From Pavlovales sp. CCMP2436 (lineage: Eukaryota > Haptophyta > Pavlovophyceae > Pavlovales), in NCBI GenBank assembly GCA_026770615.1, contig MU631347.1, positions 397,253 to 407,647 on the forward strand: 10,395 nucleotides of DNA, in the 5' to 3' direction. The first letter of the stretch is position 1. The number at the start of each line of letters is the position of its first letter. The position numbers and the translations under genes were made by a program. Positions 1 through 6,517 of the stretch are shown one piece after another. The notes beneath the pieces are model-generated. The model searched no databases. It was not told where the DNA came from and worked only from the letters and a program-made list of their open reading frames with translations.

Positions 1-1
1 G

Positions 2-208
2 TGTGCTCCCCCCCCCCCCCGCCCGCCCGCCCGCCCCCCCCCGCTCCGCCATCGCGCAGACGACTCGCTGCTCGTGACCCTCCTCCTCTTGAGCACGCAG
101 CTTCGCTGCTCGTTCAACAAGGTGACTCTCATCGCCAGCTACGTCCTGACCAAGATGGGCAAGCTCAAGTCAGACGTCCGATATGAATTTACAGTAATAA
201 TCATATGA
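2..208 (+). CDS. possible 3' part of an exon, unknown protein
   Basis: The frame is open from the window edge to a TGA at 206-208. From about position 59 the third codon positions are almost all G or C, like the better genes in this window. The predicted peptide is hydrophobic then basic (it includes DDSLLVTLLLLSTQLRCSF and then FNKVTLIASYVLTKMGKLKS). The part before position 59 is just a C-rich low-complexity run. Base composition turns AT-rich at about 183, so the real exon may end there at a splice site rather than at the TGA. I recognise no family. This is coding potential only; the 5' end lies outside the window. Confidence 0.3.
   Translation, partial: CAPPPPRPPARPPPLRHRADDSLLVTLLLLSTQLRCSFNKVTLIASYVLTKMGKLKSDVRYEFTVIII
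8..43. repeat. C-rich low-complexity tract with (GCCC)n
   Basis: A run of C is followed by four GCCC units and another C run. The complementary strand is G-rich and could form a G-quadruplex. Such tracts are prone to slippage and to assembly error, so its length should not be trusted. Confidence 0.8.
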
Positions 209-569
209 AACATTAGTTACAATTTCATTCTACACTAACTAAGGGACGGCTGGTTCCGGGCTGCAAGCTCTACAGGTAATGATATGTAAGTTGTGTTGTG
301 CATTATGGTGTGCCGCCACCCTAAGTATCTTAGCGTGCCTGCTCACCGTAGACAAGAGGCGGCAATCACATCCTTCCGGCATTAGTCCACCGACAGAGTC
401 ATACATATGAGCTTACTATATGTATATGAAAACTTAAATTAGTTAAATAATGTTACATTCATCAAGAAATCTAATAAGTGGGGTAATGGATCCGTCCAGC
501 TTATCTTGATCGACCGTGAATTTCATATAGCGACCGCTTTCATTCGTGATCAGCATGCCGTATGAAGGC
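209..569. other. spacer with no gene seen
   Basis: Mixed-composition sequence with stops in all frames and no convincing coding bias. An AG|GTAATG splice-donor-like site is present near 274 but has no exon to go with it. No RNA gene was recognised. Confidence 0.5.
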
Positions 570-650
570 TATGTATAATGTATATATTTACTAAAGCTGA
601 ATATATGTGACAAGTTAGTTATAAAAGTGGCTGGGCATTTGGCTATAGTT

Positions 651-667
651 GGGGGGGAGGGTGGGGG
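651..667 (+). other. potential G-quadruplex, copy 1
   Basis: The run G7-A-G3-T-G5 can be read as four G-triplets separated by one-base loops, which is a textbook intramolecular quadruplex pattern. It lies inside copy 1 of the 570-913 duplication. Structure is inferred from sequence only. Confidence 0.6.
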
Positions 668-820
668 TCCAGCTGAACTCGTCGACGACTGTATTATTTT
701 CGCCTTGCGACCGCCTACACCTTCATCAATGCGCATAAGTGTATAAGATGTATACTTACTACAGCTGAATATATGTGACAAGTTAGTTATACAAGTGGCT
801 TGACAAGTTGGCTATAGTTC

Positions 821-840
821 GGGGGGGGGGAGGGGGGGGG
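821..840 (+). other. potential G-quadruplex, copy 2
   Basis: The run G10-A-G9 occupies the same place in copy 2 as the tract at 651-667 does in copy 1. It has become longer and purer, which accounts for part of the drift in copy spacing. Confidence 0.6.
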
Positions 841-1555
841 TCCAGATGTAATCGTCGACGACTGTATTATTTTTGCTTTGCGACCGCCTCCGCCTTCATC
901 AATGCGCATAAGTTACATGTATAGTTGTATTTATACGCTGTATATTAACTAAGGAGCTAATTAGTCACAAGCTGGCCGTGAATCTTAGCGAATAGGGCAA
1001 GATGCGTCAAGCTCGTCTTAACAAGATGTTCTCTACACCCAAGCGATCGGCGCTTGTCTGAAGGCGGCAAGGAGTTGCGTGTGTGAGCGGCATGTACTCC
1101 ATACGTATGCGATAAGTACCTGGCAGCGAGTGCACAACGGATTGTGACTACATGTATACCCTGCGCTCTTCGTCTATGACTTGCAGGATGTTCACACCAA
1201 GTGCTGGCTCGTATGATCTAGCAAAATCGACACTATAGCCGGTATTGACAGCCGAAACACCGAACTATAACCACCGCCTAATTTAAAGATATGCATTAGT
1301 TTCTTGTATTTAATTAATTAACTATAAAATTACTATGGTCAATAACTTCTCAGCACAAATATTTTTTATTATTTTATAGATGCATATGCTAGAATTGCAG
1401 ACTTATCTCACAAATTCTTCATCATCTCGATTTTGGCCTCATTGGGGCTCTGCCCCCCCTACATTTATACAGACTTGTGCTTCAGCCTCAGGATCCGTCC
1501 TGACCATAGCAGTGGTTTCTGGATAAATGTTCTAAATGCTGGCTGGTCTGAGTTA

Positions 1556-1558
<3 letters not shown>

Positions 1559-1595
<37 letters not shown>
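1559..1595. repeat. (AT)n microsatellite, about 18 units
   Basis: Uninterrupted AT dinucleotides between TTATGC and GCGGC. It is self-complementary and can extrude as a cruciform. Confidence 0.97.
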
Positions 1596-1596
<1 letters not shown>

Positions 1597-1730
1597 CGGC
1601 TCAGCATGGTTCAATAGGTGTTGTTCACTCACTGACTTGGTCGACGTCAGACGTTAGTTCTAGCAGCAGGGATGGTGGTGGTAGAGGTGCGTTTGTGGTG
1701 AACTCGTAGCGCGAAGCAATGCCACAGACT

Positions 1731-1748
1731 CCCCCCCCCTCCCCCCCC
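1731..1748. repeat. C9-T-C8 homopolymer tract
   Basis: Its complement, G8-A-G9, has the same form as the tract at 821-840. The flanks are not related to that duplication, so this is a separate low-complexity tract. Confidence 0.9.
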
Positions 1749-1793
1749 GTGACACACACAACGCTCACGTCCATTTAGGTGCGTGTGCCCTGT

Positions 1794-1828
1794 CCGCCGC
1801 GGCCGCCGCGGCCGCCGCGGCCACCGCG
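1794..1828. repeat. 9-bp GC-rich tandem repeat (CCGCCGCGG)
   Basis: About four head-to-tail copies of a 9-bp unit containing CCGCGG; the last copy has a G-to-A change. It is an isolated GC island in AT-richer spacer, and no frame around it looks coding. Confidence 0.85.
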
Positions 1829-2300
1829 GTCGAGGCGTGCGCCCCGGTCTGAGTTATCCAAAGCCCAGCTGATACTTTGCGGCACGGCCGGCACTCATGC
1901 ATATAACTTGTCTGCAACTACAATATTTAAAGTTATTTATTAATAGTATGAGAACGTATGAATAAATTTTGCGTAATTATTAGTTCAAAGTTCTAACTAC
2001 TAATAATGGTACCAGATTTGATTAGTATTACTTATTTTGTCAGCCCGCTTTTCCATTGGGATAGTCTGGCTTACGGTCTTACGATTATTTTATCTAGGCT
2101 TCAGAGAGCTCTGAAAAGTACATTGTACGTATCAGTGCGGAGGCACCGCTGATAACGGGCGATTCTGATCCTACCCCGACCCGCAAACCGCAGACGCTAG
2201 ACGACGCCTCCCGTGAAGGGCCAGAGCCCGACCCGCGGCGCCGAGCCGCTCGAGCGTGGACGGCGGCAAACTGCCTACCTACCCCACAAAGTAGAAGCGG

Positions 2301-2978
2301 TCACTCAAGATTATCAAGCCAGTCGAGATCCGTGATCTCCGGGTGGATCATCCTCGGCGGCAGAGGCAGGCGGTGCTTGACCGTCTCCACGCTCGACGAG
2401 TTGGGCGAAGAGGGGCGGGTCTCTGTCATCGTCCAGTCATCTTCTTCGTCTGCGAGTGCTGCGAGGCACGCGAGCTTGGAGGTGTAGAGCTTGGCGATGA
2501 CGGTGCCCGCAACAGCGACCATCATCAGCTCCTTCTGCGGATGGTCCGAGCAGCAGCCGAACGCGATGTGGCACGAGAGCCTTGTGGAGTGCACGGGGAG
2601 AAGGTCTTCGCACCACATGCAGATGCAGAGCTTGTCCTCGTACGTGGGGCGGGTGCGAGCTCCGAACTCATCAACCAGGCCGTAACGCATTATTCCACGA
2701 GCATCCTTGCGCGTCTGCTCGTCGGTATGGATGAGGGGGTTCACCCAATCGTTCGACTCCTCGTCGTCGGCGCTCTCCCAAATCCCGAGGTCCTTCTGGA
2801 TGACGCGAAGCACGCGCCGCAGGTCCTTCAGCTCGAAAAGTATGTGGCCGCCGTCGAAGACGGTCGAAGACGACGGTGCGGAAGTAATCGGCAAAGGGTG
2901 ACATCGGGCACTGGCTCGACGTGCGGTTGAATTCCGCGCGCAAAAGCCATGGCCGCCATTTCGCTCGAAATTTCGCAC
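2301..2978 (-). CDS. hypothetical protein, Cys-containing, acidic C-terminus
   Basis: An open frame of 225 codons with good third-position G/C bias from about residue 40 onward. I do not recognise the family. Visible traits are a helical stretch (residues 46-66), an acidic patch (about 68-77), a cysteine group at 118, 120, 123, 136, 142 and 143 with His137 that could bind metal, a small hydrophobic stretch (151-165), and a Ser/Pro-rich then acidic tail ending in DLDWLDNLE. The first ~35 codons lie over the TTTCGCNCGAAA motif cluster and look non-coding, so the start given is only the first possible one; the true 5' end may be a downstream start or a splice acceptor near 2865. An opposite-strand frame (2343-2930) is less protein-like and is judged a shadow. 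Confidence 0.5.
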   Translation of the reverse strand: MRNFERNGGHGFCARNSTARRASARCHPLPITSAPSSSTVFDGGHILFELKDLRRVLRVIQKDLGIWESADDEESNDWVNPLIHTDEQTRKDARGIMRYGLVDEFGARTRPTYEDKLCICMWCEDLLPVHSTRLSCHIAFGCCSDHPQKELMMVAVAGTVIAKLYTSKLACLAALADEEDDWTMTETRPSSPNSSSVETVKHRLPLPPRMIHPEITDLDWLDNLE

Positions 2979-3118
2979 GAAATGGCCGCCATGCTGGTTT
3001 CGCTCAAATTTACCAAATTTCGCTCGAAATCAACAACATACCCGAAATTTCGCGCGAAATTTCGGGTATTTCGGGTTTCGCTCGAAATGGATTTGACCAT
3101 TTCGATTTCGCACGAATT
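2949..3118. repeat. cluster of palindromic TTTCGCNCGAAA motifs
   Basis: Perfect copies of the 12-bp palindromic pattern TTTCGCNCGAAA occur at 2959, 2971, 3018, 3048 and 3076, with degraded copies near 2998 and 3106 and related CGAAATTTCG fragments up to about 3155. The first two abut and are framed by direct repeats of ATGGCCGCCAT (2949-2959 and 2982-2992). Spacing is irregular, so this is not a simple satellite. It may be a decayed repeat family or a cluster of dimeric protein-binding sites. Confidence 0.75.
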
Positions 3119-3155
3119 TCGGGGCCCAAAATTCGCTACTCGAAATTTCGGCACG

Positions 3156-3549
3156 AACCCTGACCCCAACATATTGAGCCCGAGGCCCACCCCCCTGAGA
3201 TGTTGGGGTAGACCGGGACCACAATGAGCCTCCATCGTGTGATTATTGCCTCTCGTGGACAAGAATCACACAGTGGGAAACAGGCTACCGGAGGTTATTT
3301 GTCTGTTTATTTTGTGCTACAGGTGCGGCACGTGCGCAGGCGAGCTGCATTTTGAGACGAGCGAGAGGCAGCAGCGGCCTGTCAGTGCGTCAGTCAGAGA
3401 GCCGTCGACTGTCGTGTGCCTGATCAGCCTTAGCGGTGGAGACGGTATCCGAAAGGTCCCTCGATCCGAGTGTTTCTCAACACTTGGGTCCGGTGGAGAC
3501 GTGTCAGGGGACGGACGTATATAGGGGATGAACTATTGTTTGTACTGGG
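3156..3549. other. spacer with no supported gene
   Basis: A plus-strand frame at 3246-3524 lacks coding bias. A TATA-like CGTATATAGGGG at about 3515-3526 lies just upstream of the TGTCAGTTGACA array and could mark a plus-strand promoter, but no convincing plus-strand gene follows. Confidence 0.4.
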
Positions 3550-3624
3550 TGTCAGTTGTGGATGTCAGTTGACATCTTTTTAAATATTGTCAGTTGACAT
3601 TTTAAAATATATTGTCAGTTGACA
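3550..3624. repeat. 25-bp tandem repeat of TGTCAGTTGACA boxes
   Basis: TGTCAGTTGACA occurs at 3563-3574, 3588-3599 and 3613-3624, exactly 25 bp apart, with a partial box TGTCAGTTG at 3550. Each box is an inverted repeat TGTCA-GT-TGACA, and the spacers are A/T runs. Regular spacing of a dyad box at about 2.4 helical turns resembles a multimerised transcription-factor site. TGTCA/TTGAC cores are bound by TALE-homeodomain and WRKY-type factors in other eukaryotes. The function here is inference. Confidence 0.85.
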
Positions 3625-3979
3625 TTTTTTAGGATACAGTTATTGGATAAAATTAAAATGACGTGCGCTAATGCGCAGCTCGCCTAACCGCCGGGGGCGG
3701 TAATCTCCAACCTCAGGTCTAGTCCCAGGCGGCGGGGTGACTCAATTATCCTCCACTTATCTTAAATAAACTCTCTCCTCATCTAAGGTGGTTGCGGTTG
3801 TTGGCCTGGGATAAGTGGCTTGGTTTCTCTGTAGTGTGAGCCGATGTTGCTGTGTATCACGCGAATGGGCGTGGGTCCGAGGTCTGTTTGTCTGGGTGTG
3901 TTTATCAGTGTAACTAGTGAATGTTGTCGGAGCCTGCGTGCCCCTGGTCTTAGTGCTGCTGGTGGCGCCCATTGGACGC
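3625..3979 (-). pseudogene. probable out-of-frame C-terminal remainder of the OTU-like gene
   Basis: After the TAA at 3980-3982 no single frame continues the protein, yet two other minus-strand frames look partly coding. One carries a Thr/Lys-rich linker (3757-3972). The other carries PIRVIHSNIGSHYRETKPL (about 3815-3870), which has the strand-then-HY pattern expected for the catalytic-His end of an OTU fold. Together they suggest one gene split by frameshifts. An intron is the alternative. Below about 3780 I see nothing coding. Confidence 0.3.
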
Positions 3980-4657
3980 TTAAAAGTTGATTTGGTAGTG
4001 GATAGGCTGAGTGAGGTACATGTTGGGGTCTGGGCCTGCCATATGAATAAATAAGGTTGAGGTCACGTCTATTCCCACTTGCTTGTGAGTGGCTATTACT
4101 ATGTCGATCCGTAGGAAGGTTGCTATGCTGCAGAACATGTTGTTGTGTATCCAACCGTCTTCCTTTGCCTGGTATGCCATCGACCACATGGGAGCTGTGC
4201 TGTTACCACAGGGATCTGGTAGGTCTTCGTCGGGCCGTCTGAGGTCCAAGTGGTTCTGGACGTTTTCGGGTAGCGCCCGGGCGTGGGCCATGGCTCGTTC
4301 GCGGAGGTTCGCTGCTGCTTGTTTGTGACTTGCACCGTTGCCGTCGATTCCCATGGCTGCGTTGAGGAAACAGTTCACTTCGCCCACAACGTCCATGTCC
4401 ATGAGGTTTACGGTAGCATCGAGTTTTTCGATTTTCCAGGCTCTCGCTGGTGTCCATTGGATAATTATCTTGGGTTTCCCATGGCGGCCCTTTTGAGCGC
4501 GTGGGCGTTTCGAGGGGTTGTTAATGGTTAGTGTGCTGCTTTCGTCTCTATCTTCTGTTGGAGTGTTGTTGACGGTTAGTGTGCTGCTTCCAGCTCGATT
4601 TCCTGTTGGAAAGTTGGGGTAGCGGCTGGACCCTTCAGAGTCGGGTTTCCAGGATAG
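3980..4657 (-). CDS. OTU-like cysteine protease fragment, probably broken
   Basis: The frame is open from just after a TAG at 4658-4660 to a TAA at 3980-3982, 225 codons; the first good ATG is at 4400-4402 but protein-like sequence continues upstream of it. N-terminal part: two 16-residue repeats (residues 15-46), then a basic stretch (about 50-63) and IIIQWTPARAWKIEKLDATV. From about residue 90 it resembles an OTU peptidase (deubiquitinase fold): GEVNCFLNAAMG fits the catalytic-Cys box (usual form G-D-G-N-C-F) with Cys kept but the Asp replaced by Glu; a His/Arg-rich helix and a W...IATFLRIDIVIAT segment follow as in that family. The OTU C-terminal His motif is not clear here, but another minus-strand frame just downstream (about 3828-3842) reads GSHYRE after IRVIHSNI, a good candidate, which implies a frameshift. 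OTU domains also occur in eukaryotic mobile elements. Family call by eye only. Confidence 0.42.
   Translation of the reverse strand, partial: LSWKPDSEGSSRYPNFPTGNRAGSSTLTVNNTPTEDRDESSTLTINNPSKRPRAQKGRHGKPKIIIQWTPARAWKIEKLDATVNLMDMDVVGEVNCFLNAAMGIDGNGASHKQAAANLRERAMAHARALPENVQNHLDLRRPDEDLPDPCGNSTAPMWSMAYQAKEDGWIHNNMFCSIATFLRIDIVIATHKQVGIDVTSTLFIHMAGPDPNMYLTQPIHYQINF
4520..4615 (-). repeat. 48-bp direct repeat encoding a 16-residue repeat
   Basis: Two adjacent 48-bp units share GGTTAGTGTGCTGCTT (plus-strand sense, at 4526 and 4574) and GTTGTT. On the minus strand they read NFPTGNRAGSSTLTVN and NTPTEDRDESSTLTIN. The period is a multiple of three and the protein pattern is kept while bases differ, which supports this minus-strand frame as once-functional coding sequence. 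Confidence 0.75.
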
Positions 4658-4670
4658 CTAATTTCTATAG

Positions 4671-4734
4671 AAAGGCTTTCAGTTTCAGTTCTAACTGAAC
4701 CCGAGAGCTAACTGAAAAAGCTTTTAGTTTCAGT
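4671..4734. repeat. short direct repeat pair, 45 bp apart
   Basis: AAAGGCTTTCAGTTTCAGT (4671-4689) recurs with two changes at 4716-4734, and CTAACTGAA is also repeated between them. The parts are partly complementary (AACTGAAA against TTTCAGTT), so the segment can fold into a hairpin. It lies just upstream, in transcription sense, of the OTU-like frame and could belong to its promoter or first intron. Confidence 0.55.
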
Positions 4735-4975
4735 AAGGATTAGTACGTACGGCGTGTTCAGTCAGAATCCAGCAGACCCGCACAGCCCACATGTCGCACG
4801 TATGTTTACCGTGGTCTAGTGGGGACAACCAAGTGGCCGACACTTGCAGGTCTCAGGCCCGAATCGGGCAAAAGTCGAATTTATGTTTGAGGAACCAGGC
4901 TCAGGGGGGGGCGGTATCAGTGTGCTCGGGGATGGTCCTGGACTCACGTCCGGGTGACCTCTTTCGGGGACAGAC
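4735..4975. other. spacer with no gene seen
   Basis: No frame with coding bias. TGGTCTAGTGG at 4812 resembles a polymerase III A box, and CCCGAATCGGGC near 4859 weakly resembles a B box, but no tRNA cloverleaf forms. Confidence 0.4.
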
Positions 4976-4978
4976 AAT

Positions 4979-5236
4979 TTAACAGAAATCCTTTCTTGTA
5001 CGGCCGCGGACCGAGGCCGAGGAGGAGGCGACGCTCAGCGAGCGCGCCGAGGCCTTGCGCCTCTGCACCGACCCGCCGCTGGCGCCGGGCATCAGCGCGT
5101 TGGCCATCCCTCCTGTCTTCACCGCGCCGTCGATCGTCCTGCACCGCTCAATCCAATCCTCGAGCTCGAGCTCAGCGAGTCGAAGACCCTTAATCGAGAT
5201 GGCCTTCTTCGAGAAGTTCTCGGCGCACCCTTCCAT
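4979..5236 (-). CDS. hypothetical protein, partial or small
   Basis: An 85-codon frame from an ATG at 5234-5236 to a TAA at 4979-4981, with very high G/C at third positions in its main part. The peptide looks natural: a helical stretch (residues 8-35, including KKAISIKGLRLAELELEDWI), then a Gly-rich turn (MPGASGG) and a basic Ser/Arg-rich tail. No family is recognised. The sequence upstream of the ATG is not protein-like, so this may be the true start or an exon boundary. A plus-strand frame over the same bases also has coding-like bias, so the strand is not settled; I favour minus for amino-acid composition. Confidence 0.35.
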   Translation of the reverse strand: MEGCAENFSKKAISIKGLRLAELELEDWIERCRTIDGAVKTGGMANALMPGASGGSVQRRKASARSLSVASSSASVRGRTRKDFC

Positions 5237-5269
5237 CGTATCGTCGGTCGGCCTGCTCAGCGAAGCAGA

Positions 5270-5975
5270 ACATGCTGAAGGAGGTTGGCGAGCACGGTGA
5301 GGTGGCTCGCCGTCTCCTCAACCCTGGCCCTTTCTTCCCGTGCCCCGCCAATCAGGGACCTACAAAGTTCCTCTGGGGAGCCACGCAGAAAGCAACCGAC
5401 GGCAAGACGCTCTGCCTCAACCTGACGCTCGGCAAGTGCATCACGGCCTACCCGATGCTGTTGGAGCACATATGCTTTAGCCTTCAGAGCGGCAGTTGCT
5501 CGGGCAGGAGCGCGCCATGCTGCGCGAGGAGCGCCACAACTTCGGTGTGCCAGTGCTCGAGCACCGCAAGGACCTCGCGGCGCAGTGCGACAAGCTCTTC
5601 TGCCACCAGAACGAGATGGCAGTGAGCCACGCCTCGCAGCTGCAGCGTGCGCTTTCAGCAGCGCACGGTCGACAACGAGCGCACGGCGCTTCACGCGCTG
5701 AAGCGCTTGGCGAAATACGCGCGCGCGCTCGACACGGAGCGTGCGGCGCTGGGCAAGTACGTGCACACGCTGCAGCCGAGTTGATCTCTGGACGCTCGCG
5801 GCTGCAGGACAGGACGCGAGTGCATCGTGTGCGGCCTGCTCGCGCGCCATCTCGCTGCTGCACAAGGAGATGGCACTTAACCGCGAGAAGGCAAAGCGCG
5901 AGGCGGCAGAGCTCGCCAGCCGCAGCGGCCAGCTCGAGGAGAGCGCGCGCCACCCTCGAAGGACGGCTTGAGTGA
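5270..5975 (+). pseudogene. decayed coiled-coil-like gene split over several frames
   Basis: Plus-strand protein-like sequence passes from one frame to another. The pieces are MLKEVGEHGEVARRLLNPGP to about 5490 (frame from 5272); LGQERAMLREERHNFGVP and on, about 5496-5650; a third from 5656, QQRTVDNERTALHALKRLAK, ending in TGA at 5782-5784; a fourth around 5849-5945, ISLLHKEMALNREKAKREAA; then ATLEGRLE and TGA at 5973-5975. The middle and end are rich in E, K, R, L and A in a heptad-like way, as in coiled coils. Four or more frame changes in about 700 bp suggest a pseudogene, though small introns or sequencing errors could do the same. The long minus-strand frame over this region (5257-6171) is Arg/Ala-rich antisense and is taken as a shadow. 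Plus-strand coding may begin further left, about 5016. Confidence 0.4.
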
Positions 5976-6171
5976 GCGCTTTGCGCCCATCGGCTAAACT
6001 TATCGGCACGCGATCGGCACGCGTGGTGACGAGTGGCGGGCGCACGGTCAATCGGCCAGGTCTGACAGTGATGAGTGATGATATTGATGAGTGATGTGTG
6101 AGAACTAGCTTATCATTAATATACATACATTTGGCGAGTATAAATAATAGAAGTGTACATAGCCATCTCAA

Positions 6172-6176
6172 TCTCG
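6172..6176. repeat. 5' target-site duplication TCTCG
   Basis: Matches the 5 bp directly after the 3' LTR. Five bp is the usual size for Copia-type integrases. Confidence 0.9.
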
Positions 6177-6517
6177 TGTTGGAGGTATGGCTCTTGTATA
6201 TGCTCTAAAGCTACTGATCAGGGCTATTGCATATACCTAAGCCTTACTGCCTACATGCCTGCCCGCAGCACACAGCACCGCACACACTTATTGGCCACAA
6301 CCCGTGTCATACGGAAGCCAGTTGCTGGTTTGGCTCAGTTTAAATTGTGTTGCCACTCAGTGATCGCTCAGTTTGCCGTCCGCCACTGATCGCTTTGCAC
6401 TGATCGCTCGTGAAGCTCTAACTCGCTGTATTTGATCCTGCCGCCTGTCGAGACGACGGGCACCCTCTAGCGCTGCAAGGACTAGAGGAGAGGGGGAGCG
6501 ACCGGCTACTACCAACA
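6177..6517 (+). repeat. 5' LTR
   Basis: 341 bp with TG...CA ends and the 6-bp terminal inverted repeat TGTTGG/CCAACA. It should hold the promoter. A weak TATA-like TGTATATG lies near 6194, and TGATCGCT is repeated three times at 6361, 6387 and 6401, the best candidate for bound sites. Differences from the 3' LTR are at 6208, 6238, 6443, 6446, 6471, 6474, 6494, 6509 and 6510. Confidence 0.96.
6361..6408 (+). promoter_or_regulatory. three TGATCGCT boxes in the LTR
   Basis: TGATCGCT occurs at 6361, 6387 and 6401, mostly preceded by CACT or CAG. The same three are kept without change in the 3' LTR (9291, 9317, 9331). Repeated short boxes in an LTR often act as enhancer elements; no factor is proposed. 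Confidence 0.45.

Larger units (their letters stand above)
570..913. repeat. imperfect tandem duplication, two copies of about 170 bp
   Basis: Copy 1 spans about 570-740 and copy 2 about 741-913. Both run in the same order through GCTGAATATATGTGACAAG (596 and 764), GGCTATAGTT, a long G-run tract, GTCCAG, TCGTCGACGACTGTATTATTTT, GCGACCGCCT and CTTCATCAATGCGCATAAGT. The offset drifts from 168 to 173 bp because the G tracts differ in length. Point differences and small indels show that the duplication is not brand new. No reading frame spans both copies convincingly. Confidence 0.85.
914..2300. other. spacer with microsatellites, no gene seen
   Basis: Contains strongly AT-rich blocks at about 1270-1400 and 1915-2040, an (AT) microsatellite, a C-run tract and a GCCGCCGCG repeat. 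The only frame of any length (1433-1657) runs through the AT microsatellite and shows no coding bias. The T-rich run ending in TTTTATAG at 1380 resembles an intron acceptor, but no exon follows convincingly. Confidence 0.5.

Noticed and set aside
1452..1466. CCCCCCTACATT also found at the foldback inner ends, as a possible shared transposon end
   Set aside because: The similarity does not extend convincingly beyond 12 bp, and C runs are common here.
1433..1657. 74-codon plus-strand frame
   Set aside because: It is open partly because it runs through the AT microsatellite (Ile-Tyr repeats), with no coding bias around it.
1545..1857. GGTCTGAGTTAT occurring twice, as possible direct repeats around an insertion
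   Set aside because: A 12-bp match is expected a few times by chance in 10 kb, and no terminal inverted repeats or other element signs are present between them.
3246..3524. 92-codon plus-strand frame
   Set aside because: Third-position composition and peptide look random, and no motif is seen.
4805..4875. tRNA gene or tRNA-derived SINE (A-box-like TGGTCTAGTGG, weak B-box-like stretch, CAAGT/ACTTG stem with a 7-base loop)
   Set aside because: The loop lacks the usual U33, the T arm does not pair as required, and no acceptor stem is found. It may be a decayed tRNA-like sequence but cannot be supported.
5257..6171. 304-codon minus-strand frame
   Set aside because: The product is Arg/Ala-rich in the way antisense of GC-rich coding sequence usually is, and it lies opposite plausible coiled-coil pieces. 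Its N-terminal part runs through AT-rich spacer.
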